Notes: generated by a model not told the origin, from the sequence alone. Positions 50,333 to 59,842 are shown, counted from the first letter of the stretch. The stretch: DNA of 64,000 nt from JANPPS01 sp965246835 (GCA_965246835.1 CBDFFQ010000001.1:1426001-1490000); one strand, 5' to 3'. Numbers and translations: made by a program.

Positions 50333-50347
50333 CCGGACGCTTACAAC

Positions 50348-52249
50348 TCACCTGACTCCATATCTTAGGTCCAATGAGCCACTGGTCTGGCCAGCCCCCG
50401 CCCGATCGATAAACCCCCCGGACTGCCGCGCCCAAAGCCCGGCATAAACGCCCTCCGCCGCCAGCAGCGCCTCATGCGTCCCCTGCTCCACCACCCGCCC
50501 CTCATCCAGCACCACCAGCCGGTCCATCCGCGCGATCGTGCTCAGCCGGTGCGCGATCGCGATCACCGTGCGGCCCTGCATCAGCGTATCCAGCTGGCCC
50601 TGGATCGCCGCCTCCACCTCGGAGTCCAGCGCGCTCGTGGCCTCGTCCAGCACCAGGATCGGCGCCGCCTTCAGGATCACCCGCGCGATCGCGATCCGCT
50701 GCCGTTGCCCGCCCGAGAGCTTCACCCCGCGCTCCCCCACATGCGCCTCCAGCCCGCGGCGGCCGGTCCAGTCCTCCAGCCCCTCGATGAAAGCCAGCGC
50801 CTCAGCCTGGCTGGCGGCCTCGATGATGTCGGCCTCGCTGGCGGTCGGGCGGCCATAGGCGATGTTGTCGCGGACCGAGCGGTGCAGCAGCGACGTATCC
50901 TGCGTCACCATCGCGATCCGGCCCCGCAAACTCTCCTGCGTCACCCCGGCGATGTCCTGCCCGTCGATCAGGATGCGCCCCGCCTCCGGCCGATAGAAGC
51001 CGAGGAGCAGGTTCACCAACGTTGACTTGCCAGCGCCCGAGCGGCCCACCAACCCGATCCGCTCCCCCGGTGCGATCTCCAGATCGAGCCCATGCAGCAC
51101 GCCCCGTGCCGTGCCGTAGCCGAAGCGCACGCCCTCGAACCGCACCCGGCCCTCCGGCACCGTCAGCCGCGTGGCGCCGGGTGCGTCGGGCATCTGCCGG
51201 GGCTGCGCGATCGAGTGCATGCCATCCTGCACCACGCCGAACTGCTCGAAGATCATCGTCACGTTGAACGACACCCAGCCGGAAATGCTGGCCAGCTGCC
51301 ACCCCAGCGGCAGCGCGGTCGCGACCGTGCCGAGCCCGACCTGCCCGCGCGACCACAGCCACAATGACAGGCCGCCCAAGGTCACCACCATCGTGGCATT
51401 CAACGCCGCCAAGCAGGCGCTAAGCCGGGTATGGGTGCGCATGAGCGCCATGTAGGCCTCGCTCTGCGCGTCCACCCCGTCCCGCACGAACCGGTCCTCG
51501 TCCTCCGCGCGGGCGAACAGCTTGACGGTCAGGATGTTGGTGTAGCTGTCGACGATCCGCCCCGTGAGCGCGGACCGCACCTCCGAATTGACGCGGGACC
51601 GCTTGAGCAGGCGCGGGATGAACGCCCGCAACAGCAGGACATACCCGGCAAACCACACCAGCACCGGCACCGCCAGCAACGGCCCGTGTGCCGCCAGCAC
51701 CACTAGCGCCGTGCCGCCATAGATCAGGATATACCAGACCGCGTTGCTGGCGGAGATCACGCTGTCCCGCACGCTGCCGCCGGCCTGCATCACCCGGTTC
51801 GCCACCCGCCCGGCGAAATCGTTCTGGAAGAACGACCAGCTCTGCCGGACCACATGGAAATGGCTCTGCCAGCGGATCAGGTTGACGAGGTTGCTCGACA
51901 GCGCCTGGTTGGACAGCAGCACCTGGCTCATCAACGCCAGCGGCCGCGCCACCCCCACGACGGCCGCCATTCCCAGCAGCTGCGGCCAGGCCGACCAGAA
52001 TCGCGCCGGGCCCAAAGACGTCGCCAGCGAGACGGCGCGTCCGATGACCACGGGTATCATCGCGTCGCACAGCGCGATCGCGAAGCCCGCCGCGAACAGC
52101 AGCGCGACCCGGCCGCGCACCTGCCGCAGGAAATGCCAGTAGAACCGCGCCAGCCCCCGCGCACCCTCGCCACCCGGTGGCGATGCCCCCGGATCGGCCT
52201 CGGTCGGACGAACCCGCCCCTCCGCCCAGCGCAGCAGGCGCTCCATCAA
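50348..52249 (-). CDS. ABC exporter with fused membrane and ATPase domains
   Basis: The 633-residue half-transporter has six membrane helices (residues about 40-350) and an ATPase domain with Walker A GRSGAGKST, signature LSGGQRQR, Walker B ILVLDEATSALD and the His switch AIAHRLST. It resembles lipid/drug exporters of the MsbA/MdlB type. Substrate unknown. The start overlaps the ggt stop. Confidence 0.92.
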   Translation of the reverse strand: MMERLLRWAEGRVRPTEADPGASPPGGEGARGLARFYWHFLRQVRGRVALLFAAGFAIALCDAMIPVVIGRAVSLATSLGPARFWSAWPQLLGMAAVVGVARPLALMSQVLLSNQALSSNLVNLIRWQSHFHVVRQSWSFFQNDFAGRVANRVMQAGGSVRDSVISASNAVWYILIYGGTALVVLAAHGPLLAVPVLVWFAGYVLLLRAFIPRLLKRSRVNSEVRSALTGRIVDSYTNILTVKLFARAEDEDRFVRDGVDAQSEAYMALMRTHTRLSACLAALNATMVVTLGGLSLWLWSRGQVGLGTVATALPLGWQLASISGWVSFNVTMIFEQFGVVQDGMHSIAQPRQMPDAPGATRLTVPEGRVRFEGVRFGYGTARGVLHGLDLEIAPGERIGLVGRSGAGKSTLVNLLLGFYRPEAGRILIDGQDIAGVTQESLRGRIAMVTQDTSLLHRSVRDNIAYGRPTASEADIIEAASQAEALAFIEGLEDWTGRRGLEAHVGERGVKLSGGQRQRIAIARVILKAAPILVLDEATSALDSEVEAAIQGQLDTLMQGRTVIAIAHRLSTIARMDRLVVLDEGRVVEQGTHEALLAAEGVYAGLWARQSGGFIDRAGAGQTSGSLDLRYGVR

Positions 52250-53991
52250 TACCCGGCGGCGGCCCCCGCGGGCCGGCGGTCGTCATTGGCGCCGTAGAAC
52301 AGCCCGGGGCGCATCCGGCCTGACAGCGCCGCGTCGTTCGCCGGCATCGACAGCGTGGGCGCCGCGGTGGGCGGGCCGACCGCCACCATCTCCGCCGCCC
52401 CCCACGGCACCTGCTCCATGATCGTATGGCCCCGCGCCTGCAGCAGCGCCTTCGTGTCCGGGGACAGCGCGAACGGCTCGGCATACAGCACGTCCGGCAG
52501 CCATTGGTGGTGGATGCGGGGCGCGTCCACCGCTTCCTGCGGCGCCATGCCGTGGTCGATCACGTTGAGGATCGTCTGCAAGGTGATGGTGATGATCCGG
52601 CTGCCGCCCGGGGAGCCCGTGACCAGCAGCGTCTTGCCGTCCCGCACCACGATCGTGGGTGCCATCGATGACAAGGGCCGCTTGCCCGGTGCAATCGCGT
52701 TCGCCTGCCCCTGCACCAGGCCATACAGGTTGGGCACGCCCAGCTTCACCGTGAAATCGTCCATCTCGTTGTTGAGCAAGAACCCGGTATCGCCCGCGAT
52801 CGCCACGGCGCCGAACGAGCCATTGATCGTGTAGGTGACGCTCACCGCGTTCCCCTCGCGATCGACCACGGAATAATGCGTAGTCTCCGGCTTCTCATGC
52901 GGCTCGGTGCCGGGGCGGAGGTCTTTCGAGGAGGTCGCCCGCTCCCCGATCTGCGCCCGGATCGCGGCGGCGTATTGCTTGGACAGCAGCCGCTCCAGCG
53001 GGTTCTGCACGAACGCCGGATCACCCAGGAAGGTGTTGCGGTCGAGATAGGCGTGGCGCATCGCCTCCACCATCAGATGCACGGACTCCGCGCCGTGGAA
53101 GCCGAGCCGCGCCATGTCGTAGCCCTCGAGCACGTTCAGGATCTGGCAGATCGTGGTCCCGCCCGAGCTCGGCGGCGGCGCCGACAGCACCAGCGCGCCG
53201 CGATAGGTGCAGCGCAACGGATCGCTCTCCGTCACGTGATAGTCCGCGAAGTCCGCCGCGGTCAGGATGCCGCCATCGGCGCGGGCCGCCGCCTCGACCG
53301 CTTCCGGAATGCGTCCCTTGTAGAACGAATCCACCCCGCCGGCCGCAATGTCGGTCAGTGTGCGGGCGAGGTCGGTTTGCACCAGGCGGTCGCCGGGCTG
53401 GAACGGACTGCCGTCGGGGCGAAGGAAGATCTTCGCGACCCCCGGCACCCGGCGAAACCGGTCCGCCTTCGCCTCCAGGATGTCCGTATCGCCTCGCGTC
53501 AGCACGAACCCGTCTTGCGCCAGGGCGATCGCCGGCGCCATCAGCGTGGCGCGCGGCAATGACCCATACCGCAGCAGCGCCGCTTCCAGCCCCGCCACCG
53601 TGCCGGGCACGCCGGCGGCCTTGGTGCCATACAGGCTCGCCTCGGTCAGCGCCTTGCCCGCGGGATCGAGATACATGTCCGCCGTGGCAGCCGCCGGCGC
53701 CATCTCCCGGAAATTGATGAACCGGTCGCGGCCATCCGCCAGATGCAAGGTCATGAACCCGCCGCCGCCGATATTGCCGCAGCACGGGTTCACCACCGCC
53801 AGCGCATACCCGACCGCCACCGCCGCATCGACCGCGTTGCCGCCCTGCTTCAGGATCGCAACCCCCACGTCGGACGCGAGCCGTTGCGAGGTCACCACCA
53901 TGCCCTGGCTGCCCTCCAGCGCCGGGGCGGAGACGGCGTGGCTGGCGGCGGGCGTGAACAGCAAGGCCGCGATCAGGAAGTGCTTATGCAT
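52246..53991 (-). CDS. ggt: Gamma-glutamyltransferase
   Basis: The 581-residue precursor has a signal peptide (MHKHFLIAALLFTPAASHA) and the whole family pattern: QGMVVTSQRLASDVGVAILKQGGNAVDAAVAV in pieces, GIGGGGFM-type NIGGGGFMTLH, and the self-processing catalytic Thr in PETTHYSVVDREGNAVS near residue 385. GSPGGSRIITITLQTILNVIDHG supports the small subunit. It is periplasmic and cleaves glutathione and related gamma-glutamyl compounds. Confidence 0.94.
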   Translation of the reverse strand: MHKHFLIAALLFTPAASHAVSAPALEGSQGMVVTSQRLASDVGVAILKQGGNAVDAAVAVGYALAVVNPCCGNIGGGGFMTLHLADGRDRFINFREMAPAAATADMYLDPAGKALTEASLYGTKAAGVPGTVAGLEAALLRYGSLPRATLMAPAIALAQDGFVLTRGDTDILEAKADRFRRVPGVAKIFLRPDGSPFQPGDRLVQTDLARTLTDIAAGGVDSFYKGRIPEAVEAAARADGGILTAADFADYHVTESDPLRCTYRGALVLSAPPPSSGGTTICQILNVLEGYDMARLGFHGAESVHLMVEAMRHAYLDRNTFLGDPAFVQNPLERLLSKQYAAAIRAQIGERATSSKDLRPGTEPHEKPETTHYSVVDREGNAVSVTYTINGSFGAVAIAGDTGFLLNNEMDDFTVKLGVPNLYGLVQGQANAIAPGKRPLSSMAPTIVVRDGKTLLVTGSPGGSRIITITLQTILNVIDHGMAPQEAVDAPRIHHQWLPDVLYAEPFALSPDTKALLQARGHTIMEQVPWGAAEMVAVGPPTAAPTLSMPANDAALSGRMRPGLFYGANDDRRPAGAAAGY

Positions 53992-54004
53992 GAACGTCTC
54001 CAGA

Positions 54005-54054
54005 CTTGCGTCCCCCTCACCCCAACCCTCTCCCGGGGGGAGAGGGGGCGCAAG
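54005..54054. repeat. Palindromic interspersed repeat between ggt and the binding-protein gene
   Basis: The CCCTCTCCC/GGGAGAGGG element with its CCCTCACCCC arm appears again here, bounded by CTTGCG and CGCAAG, which extend the palindrome. It ends 4 bp before the stop codon of the substrate-binding protein gene. Confidence 0.85.
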
Positions 54055-54057
54055 TGG

Positions 54058-55641
54058 TCAGGCCCGCTCCACTTCCCAGAACAGCACGTTCCCACATCGC
54101 ACGAAATTTTTGAGGCTCGACCGGAACGCCCAGGGCTGCTTCCATTGCCCCAGCGGCAGGAACGGCGGATTGGCGAACGCCTCGCGCTGCATCGCCTCGC
54201 AGATCGCCCTTTCCGCCGCCAAATCCGTCGCCTCGAACCAACGGTCCCGCAGCGCCACCATGGCCGGGTTGTCGTACCAGCCGAGCCAGCCTTTTCGCCC
54301 CGAGCCCTGCAACGGGAACGAGCTGCCTGGGTTGGTCACCGCAAGCCCGGCCCACGTCGTGCAGAACGCGTTCCAACCCCCACCCTGCCCGGGCGCATCC
54401 TGCTTCACCCGGCGTGACACCAGCGTGCCCCAATCCATCACCTGGAAATCGACGTTCAACCCCAGCTTCTGCCACAGCGCGTTCGTCACCTGCGCGATCG
54501 CCATCAACGACGCCTGGTCGGACGGCGCCATCAGCGTGATGCGCTCGCCCTTGTAGCCCGCCGCCTTGATCGCCGCCTGCGCCGCCGCCAGATCCCGCGG
54601 GCCGGTCAGCGCCTCGATCCCCGCGCGGTTCGCGAGCGGCGCGCCCTCCACGAAGAACGCCGCCGGCACCACCCCCAGCTCCGTCTGCTCGCCGATCACG
54701 GAGCCCACGAACTCCTGCTGGTCGATGGCGCCGATGATGGCGCGCAGGATCGCCGGGTTGTCGAACGGCGGATGCAGGTGATTGACCACCACCATCGCCA
54801 GCACGCCCAACGGATCCCATGCCGCCACCTGCACGCCCGGCGCCCGCTTCAACGAACCGACCAGGTCGATCAGCGGCTGCTCGATCCAATCGACCTCACC
54901 GGTGCGCAACGCGGCTGCGGCGGTGGCCGGATCGGGCTGCACGATCCACTCCACCCGGTCGAACTTCGCCCGCTTCCCGCCCGAGAACCATTGCGGCGCC
55001 TCGTCCCGCGGCACGTAGCCGTCATACCGGGCATAGGCGGCCCGTACGCCCGACACCCACTCATCCGGCAGGAACCGGAACGGGCCGCTCCCGACGAACT
55101 CCGTCACCTGCTGCGTCGCCGGCTGCCGGGACATGCGTTCGGGCATCACGAAGCAATTCCCGGCGCCCAGCGCATACAGCATCGGGCCGAACCGCGATGT
55201 CAGCCGAATGCGGAAGCGGCGGTCATCCGGTGTCTCGAACGCGTCGGTCTGCGCCAGCAACTGGCTGCCGAACGGGTTGCTCTGCCCCCAGCGGCGGATG
55301 GAGGTCACGCAATCCACGCTGCGCACCGGCACCCCGTCATGGAAGCGGAGCCCGTCGCGCAAGGTGAACTCCCAGCTCAGCCCATCGTCCGACACCGTAT
55401 GCCCGGCGCACATCTGCGGCCGCGGCACGAAACCGTCATCGATGCCATACAGCGTGTCCCACACCAGGTAGCCGTGATTGACCGCGACGGTGGCGGTGGT
55501 CCAGACCGGGTCGGGATTGGCGAGGTTGGCCTGCGGCACGAATTTCAGCACCCGCGCCGGCTTCGCAACGATGGGCTGGGCGATTGACGGCCGCGTCAAG
55601 GCGGCGCTGGCGGCCCCGGCCAGAACTGTCCTACGAAGCAT
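54058..55641 (-). CDS. Periplasmic solute-binding protein, family 5 (peptide/nickel type)
   Basis: From ATG 55641 the protein has 527 residues with a Tat-like leader (MLRRTVLAGAASAALTRPSIAQ). Family 5 signatures include VWDTLYGIDDGFVPRPQMCAGHTVSDDGLSWEFTLRDGLRFHDG in part and YDGYVPRDEAPQWF. No permease or ATPase genes are adjacent, so the partner transporter is elsewhere. Substrate not predictable; family members bind oligopeptides, nickel or glutathione, and the neighbouring ggt makes a glutathione-related substrate worth considering. Confidence 0.87.
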   Translation of the reverse strand: MLRRTVLAGAASAALTRPSIAQPIVAKPARVLKFVPQANLANPDPVWTTATVAVNHGYLVWDTLYGIDDGFVPRPQMCAGHTVSDDGLSWEFTLRDGLRFHDGVPVRSVDCVTSIRRWGQSNPFGSQLLAQTDAFETPDDRRFRIRLTSRFGPMLYALGAGNCFVMPERMSRQPATQQVTEFVGSGPFRFLPDEWVSGVRAAYARYDGYVPRDEAPQWFSGGKRAKFDRVEWIVQPDPATAAAALRTGEVDWIEQPLIDLVGSLKRAPGVQVAAWDPLGVLAMVVVNHLHPPFDNPAILRAIIGAIDQQEFVGSVIGEQTELGVVPAAFFVEGAPLANRAGIEALTGPRDLAAAQAAIKAAGYKGERITLMAPSDQASLMAIAQVTNALWQKLGLNVDFQVMDWGTLVSRRVKQDAPGQGGGWNAFCTTWAGLAVTNPGSSFPLQGSGRKGWLGWYDNPAMVALRDRWFEATDLAAERAICEAMQREAFANPPFLPLGQWKQPWAFRSSLKNFVRCGNVLFWEVERA

Positions 55642-55718
55642 GCCACCACCCCTTGCTGCCCCGCACATGTCACACCGGATGGGTGCAGCGCAGCAAGGGT
55701 TTCCGCAGGAGAGTCAGC

Positions 55719-56516
55719 ATGGATACCGGGATCGCGACTGACAAGATGATCGCCCGCACGGATGGCCCCGTGGGCTGGATCGTGTTCAACAACCCGGCCC
55801 GGCACAACGCCGTCTCGCTCGACATGTGGGCCGCCATCCCCGCCCTGATCGACCGTTTCGTGGCGGACCCCGCCATCCGCGTCATCGCCGTGACCGGTGC
55901 CGGGGAGCGCGCCTTCGTGGCCGGCGCCGACATCTCGCAATTCGAGAGCGTCCGCGCGTCGGAGGACGCGGTGAAGCACTATGAGGACGTGTCGGAAGCC
56001 GGGTCGCACGCGCTGAAATATGCAGGTAAGCCAACGGTGGCGGTGATCCGCGGCTGGTGCATCGGTGGCGGCGTGGGCCTGGCGGTCGCGTGCGATCTGC
56101 GCATCGCAGCCGAGGGCGCGCGGTTCGGCGTGCCAGCCGGGCGCCTCGGCCTCGGCTACGGCATGCCCGGCGTCAAAACCCTGATGGACCTGGTCGGCCC
56201 CGCCTTCACCAAGGAAATCTTCTTCACCGCCCGCCACTTCTCCGCGGCGGAAGCGGCCGGAATGGGGCTTGTGAATCGCGTGGTTCCGGACGCCGACCTC
56301 GCTGCCGCCGCGGATGCGATGCTGGCGGGGATCGCCGCCAACGCGCCGCTGACGTTGCACGCGCTGAAACGCACCGTGGCCGAGCTCTGCCGCGGGCATG
56401 AGGCGGACCAGGCAGAGGCGGCGCGGTTGGTCGCGGCGTGCTTCGCCAGCGAGGACTACAAGGAGGGCCGCCGCGCGTTCATGGAAAAGCGGACGCCGGT
56501 GTTTCACGGCAGGTGA
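55719..56516 (+). CDS. Enoyl-CoA hydratase/isomerase family protein
   Basis: The 265-residue crotonase-fold protein starts at ATG 55719 with GGAGA 7 bp upstream. Oxyanion-hole regions are AFVAGADISQFES and GWCIGGGVGLAVACDLRIAAEGARFGVPAGRLGLGY in part. It is likely to act on an acyl-CoA; the exact substrate is unknown. It overlaps the glycosyltransferase gene (GTGA). Confidence 0.88.
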   Translation: MDTGIATDKMIARTDGPVGWIVFNNPARHNAVSLDMWAAIPALIDRFVADPAIRVIAVTGAGERAFVAGADISQFESVRASEDAVKHYEDVSEAGSHALKYAGKPTVAVIRGWCIGGGVGLAVACDLRIAAEGARFGVPAGRLGLGYGMPGVKTLMDLVGPAFTKEIFFTARHFSAAEAAGMGLVNRVVPDADLAAAADAMLAGIAANAPLTLHALKRTVAELCRGHEADQAEAARLVAACFASEDYKEGRRAFMEKRTPVFHGR

Positions 56517-57646
56517 AGATCCTCGAAGTCACCAACGTCGATTTCTCGCTCCGCCACTTCCTGCTGCCGCTGATGCGGGCTTTGGCCGCACAGGGGCACG
56601 ACGTGGTGGGCGTGTCGGCAGACGGCCCGTTGCTGGACGAGGTCCGGGCCGAGGGCCTGCGCGTGGCGCCGGTGCCGATGGCGCGCAGCCTGTCGCCCCG
56701 GGCCCAATGGCGCGCTTTCCAGGCCCTGCGCGCCCTGATCCGCGCCGAAAAGCCGGACCTGGTGCACGCCCACATGCCCATCAGTGGCTTCCTGGCCCGG
56801 CTCGCCGCCCGCATCGAGGGCGTGCCGCGAATCGCCTATACCTGCCACGGCTTCCTGTTCAACCAACCGGGGCCCCTCTGGCGCCGCGCCCTCGGCCTGG
56901 CGATTGAATGGCTCGGCGGCCGCATGACCGACATGTTCATGACCGTCTCGACCGAAGAGGCCGCCGACGCCCGGCGCCTCTGGATTTTTCGAGATGCCGT
57001 AGCCGTCGGCAACGGCCGGGATCCCGCGATCTTCCGCCCGGACTCCGAGGCCCGCGCCCGCATCCGCGCCGAACTCGGCGTGCCGGAAAGCCGGGTGGTG
57101 ATCGTCATCGTGAGCCGCCTGGTGCGCCACAAGGGCCACCCCGAACTTCTCGCCGCGATGCGCGACCTGCCCGGCGCCGAGCTCTGGGTCGTGGGCGACC
57201 GCCTGCCGAGCGACCACGGCGCCGACCTCGAACCACTCTTCGCCGCCGCCCCCCCGAACGTCCGCCGCCTCGGCTACCGCCGCGACATCCCGGCGCTGCT
57301 GGCCGCCGCCGACATCTTCGCCCTCCCCAGCCATTTCGAGGGGCTGCCGATGTCGGTGATCGAGGCGATGCTGACCGGGCTGCCGGTGGTGGCAACGGAC
57401 ATCAGGGGCCCGCGGGAGCAGGTGACCCAAGGCGAGACGGGGCTGCTGGTGCCCGCCATGACGGTGGCGCCCCTGGCGAAGGCGTTGCAGCTTCTGACGA
57501 CAGACGCCGTCCTGCGCAGGAGGATGGGTCAGGCCGGACGGGAGCGGGCTGTGTCGTGCTATGCGGAAGCGACGGTCATTGCTAGGATCGTTGAAATATT
57601 GACCAAGCCGTGTCGCCATTCCACGCCGGCCCTGACCGGTTTGTAA
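56513..57646 (+). CDS. Glycosyltransferase family 4
   Basis: The 377-residue protein starts at a GTG overlapping the upstream stop. It has the GT-B fold N-domain (ILEVTNVDFSLRHFLLPLMRALAAQGHDVVGVSADGPLLDE in part), then VHAHMPISGFLARLAARIEG, and the nucleotide-sugar-binding C-domain (IVIVSRLVRHKGHPELLAAM; SHFEGLPMSVIEAMLTGLPVVATD in part). It probably adds a sugar to a lipid or polysaccharide at the membrane. Confidence 0.88.
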   Translation: MKILEVTNVDFSLRHFLLPLMRALAAQGHDVVGVSADGPLLDEVRAEGLRVAPVPMARSLSPRAQWRAFQALRALIRAEKPDLVHAHMPISGFLARLAARIEGVPRIAYTCHGFLFNQPGPLWRRALGLAIEWLGGRMTDMFMTVSTEEAADARRLWIFRDAVAVGNGRDPAIFRPDSEARARIRAELGVPESRVVIVIVSRLVRHKGHPELLAAMRDLPGAELWVVGDRLPSDHGADLEPLFAAAPPNVRRLGYRRDIPALLAAADIFALPSHFEGLPMSVIEAMLTGLPVVATDIRGPREQVTQGETGLLVPAMTVAPLAKALQLLTTDAVLRRRMGQAGRERAVSCYAEATVIARIVEILTKPCRHSTPALTGL

Positions 57647-57652
57647 ACCTAA

Positions 57653-57688
57653 CCCCGTCATTGCGAGCGAAGCGCAGCAATCCAGGGG
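57653..57688. repeat. Interspersed ATTGCGAGCG-type repeat
   Basis: CCCCGTCATTGCGAGCGAAG followed by CGCAGCAATCCAGGGG, partly palindromic (CATTGC...GCAAT; CCCC...GGGG), matches a widespread proteobacterial intergenic repeat. It lies 7 bp after the glycosyltransferase stop. Confidence 0.75.
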
Positions 57689-57771
57689 CAAGATGCGCGC
57701 CCGTTACAGAACTACACGCACCGGAATGCCCCGACCAGGCCGCCCCGAACCAGGATCTTCGCCTGGTCCCA

Positions 57772-58001
57772 TCAAGGCGTGAATGGAACGGGACGATCCC
57801 AACCGAAGTCGATCCGCTCTTGGATCTCCGCCAAGGCCGACTTCGCCCAGGCTTCGAGTGTCGGGTAGTCTTCATCGACCTCGACACCGGTATATCCAAC
57901 CCAGTGCAGAACCAGGACGGAACCTTCCGGATAGTCGCCATCACGGGATTTCGGAGGCCTTGAATTCCAATAGCGGTCTTTCTCCAGATTAACTTATTCA
58001 T
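57772..58001 (-). pseudogene. Frameshifted small gene of the toxin-immunity locus
   Basis: An ATG at 58001 with GGAG upstream opens MNKLIWRK, but the coherent protein sequence is in another frame from about codon 5: LEKDRYWNSRPPKSRDGDYP, then EGSVLVLHWVGYTGVEVDED, ending EIQERIDFGWDRPVPFTP and a stop at 57772. A net indel near 57985 would restore a protein of about 75 residues. The last 18 residues are nearly repeated in a fragment at 59843-59935. Unlike the GC-rich neighbours it has AT-rich ends. Function unknown; its place suggests an immunity or accessory gene. Confidence 0.65.
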
Positions 58002-58158
58002 TGGGAATTGCTCCTTGGGGGCCTCTGAATATTAGTTCGTGCCTTCGGGAGACATCCGGATACTTCCTATTAACGTCGAGAAACTATTCCAGTCCTGACG
58101 TGAGCCCCTGATCTTCCGCCAGTTTTTAGTAGAGTCCGCCCGAGCAGGAGGCGGACGA

Positions 58159-58425
58159 ATGAAGCGTTCGAGGTTCACGGAGGAGCAGATCATCGGCGTG
58201 CTGCGGGAGCAGGAGGCCGGTTCGACAACGGCGGATGTTTGCCGCAAGCACGGGATCAGCCCGGCGACGTTCTATCAATGGAAGGCGAAATTTGGCGGTC
58301 TCGAGGTCTCCGAGGCGCGGCGATTGCGGACGTTGGAGGCGGAGAACGCCCGGCTGAAGAAGCTGCTGGCCGAGGCGATGCTGGACAACGCGATGCTGAA
58401 AGACGTGGCTGGAAAAAAATGGTGA
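58159..58425 (+). CDS. IS3-family transposase OrfA
   Basis: The 88-residue DNA-binding protein has the helix-turn-helix FTEEQIIGVLREQEAG-x-ADVCRKHGISPATFYQWKAKFGG (in part) and a leucine-zipper stretch RRLRTLEAENARLKKLLAEA. GGAGG-type sequence precedes the ATG. Its 3' end contains the A7 run where -1 slippage would join it to OrfB. Confidence 0.93.
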   Translation: MKRSRFTEEQIIGVLREQEAGSTTADVCRKHGISPATFYQWKAKFGGLEVSEARRLRTLEAENARLKKLLAEAMLDNAMLKDVAGKKW

Positions 58426-59411
58426 CGCCCGCCGCGCGGCGAGAGGCCGTGGCGCACCTGCGTGAGCAGCACGCGGTGAGCGAGCGTCGGGCGTGCCGAG
58501 TGTTGGGGGCGGACCGGACGGCTGTGCGGTATCGGTCGATCCGGCTGGACGATGCTGGGACACGTGTCCGGCTCCGGGCCTTGGCGGGCGAGCGTCGCCG
58601 GTTCGGGTATCGCCGTCTGGGGCTGCTGCTGTCGCGGGAGGGCGTGGTGCTGAACCACAAGAAGCTGCGCCGGATCTACGCCGAGGAGCGGTTGCAGGTG
58701 CGCCGCCGGGGCGGCCGCAAACGGGCCCTGGGCATCCGGGCGCCGATCGCGGTGCCGGACGGGCCGAACCAGCGGTGGTCACTGGATTTTGTGTCGGACA
58801 GCCTCTCGGACGGGCGGCGGTTCCGGATGCTGTGCGTGGTCGATGACTGCACGCGGGAGTGCCTGGGCCTGGTGGCGGACACGTCGTTGTCGGGGCTGCG
58901 GGTGGCGCGCGAGCTGGACGCGATCGTGGCAGTCCGCGGGCTGCCCCTGACGGTGGTGAGCGACAACGGGACGGAGCTGACGAGCACGGCGATCCTGCGG
59001 TGGTCGCAGGAGCGTTGCGTGGGCTGGCACTACATCGCGCCGGGCAAGCCGCAGCAGAACGCGTATTGCGAGAGCTTCAACGGGCGGCTGCGGGACGAAT
59101 GCCTGAACGAGACGGTGTTCACGTCGCTGCGGCAGGCGCGGGCGGTGCTGGCGGCGTGGCGGGAGGACTACAACCACGTCCGGCCGCACTCGGCGCTGGG
59201 TGGCCGCGCGCCCGGCTGGCTCAGCGTGCCGCCGTGCTCGCCTGCATCAAGGCCGCTGCGCGTCGCCTACGGCGATGGCCTACGGCCAGCCTTGACCCAG
59301 GCTGCGCGCGACGGCTCGGGAGAGGATGGCCGGGACGGAGAAACGGCGCTCGACCAAACAGAGAAACACCGACACGATAGGCGTGGCGGCAACCGCGGAC
59401 TCTACTTCTGA
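58419..59411 (+). CDS. IS3-family transposase OrfB (DDE)
   Basis: The 330-residue catalytic part has an HTH_21 region (RRFGYRRLGLLLSREG) and the retroviral-type integrase core: first Asp in RWSLDFVSD, second in VVSDNGTELTS, and Glu in YCESFNGRLRDECLNE. It is in the -1 frame relative to OrfA, overlapping it by 7 bp, so the working transposase is probably an OrfAB fusion made by frameshifting. No disruption is visible. Confidence 0.92.
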   Translation: MVTPAARREAVAHLREQHAVSERRACRVLGADRTAVRYRSIRLDDAGTRVRLRALAGERRRFGYRRLGLLLSREGVVLNHKKLRRIYAEERLQVRRRGGRKRALGIRAPIAVPDGPNQRWSLDFVSDSLSDGRRFRMLCVVDDCTRECLGLVADTSLSGLRVARELDAIVAVRGLPLTVVSDNGTELTSTAILRWSQERCVGWHYIAPGKPQQNAYCESFNGRLRDECLNETVFTSLRQARAVLAAWREDYNHVRPHSALGGRAPGWLSVPPCSPASRPLRVAYGDGLRPALTQAARDGSGEDGRDGETALDQTEKHRHDRRGGNRGLYF

Positions 59412-59566
59412 ATGGAGGGAAGAAGGGGCTCACGTCAGTCCGAAGAAAATATCGGTCACGGCTTGGTCTGAGATCAGGCTGCCGGCCCAAAGGTCGAGTG
59501 AACATGAAAGGGCTTCTAACATCCAACTCACGTTAGACTTTGCCGTATCAGGCTTCAGCTAGATTT

Positions 59567-59782
59567 CTATTCAATTTCCTGACGCTTGAAGATTTCGGTA
59601 ACGGCTTCATCTGGAGTTAGATCAGGAAAACTATGAAATAGAATGTTTGTAACCTCTGCACGAGGAGAATTCAGTTCAAGCATAGCTATGATTCGTTTGT
59701 CCTCTTCTTCAGATCCATCACCTTTATCGAGCTTTAGTATATAATGAAGGACATCATCTCGCGACATCTCAACGGTCTCCAT
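59567..59782 (-). CDS. Bacteriocin immunity-like protein, second copy
   Basis: The 71-residue acidic protein resembles small colicin/pyocin immunity proteins: SRDDVLHYILKLDKGDGSEEEDKRIIAML in part and ILFHSFPDLTPDEAVTEIFK, where the D-LTP-E-AV-EI segment matches the family's SPE-IV-EI region. It is a diverged paralogue of the protein at 60007-60234. GGAG sits 9 bp before an internal ATG at 59767, a likely alternative start. Low GC suggests acquisition. Confidence 0.72.
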   Translation of the reverse strand: METVEMSRDDVLHYILKLDKGDGSEEEDKRIIAMLELNSPRAEVTNILFHSFPDLTPDEAVTEIFKRQEIE

Positions 59783-59842
59783 AGTGTATTCGATCGTGAA
59801 GCTCTGGGCGAACTACAAAAATGTGGCGATTGCCTGGTCACA

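Larger units (their letters stand above)
58097..59437 (+). mobile_element. Complete IS3-family element (IS407-type)
   Basis: The 1,341-bp element is bounded by inverted ends beginning TGACGTGAGCCCCT and flanked by the 4-bp direct repeat GTCC (58093-58096 and 59438-59441). It encodes OrfA and OrfB in overlapping frames with an A7 slippery run at 58413-58419. A 4-bp duplication and an 88-residue OrfA fit the IS407 group. The intact ends and duplication suggest a recent insertion into the toxin-immunity region. Confidence 0.92.

Noticed and set aside
57653..57688. A possible tRNA-like structure after the glycosyltransferase gene
   Set aside because: The palindrome matches a common interspersed repeat and lacks cloverleaf arms or a T-loop.
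58239..59411. A 390-residue single ORF as the transposase
   Set aside because: The first 60 codons are a shadow of orfA; family similarity begins at the ATG at 58419 after the slippery A7 run.
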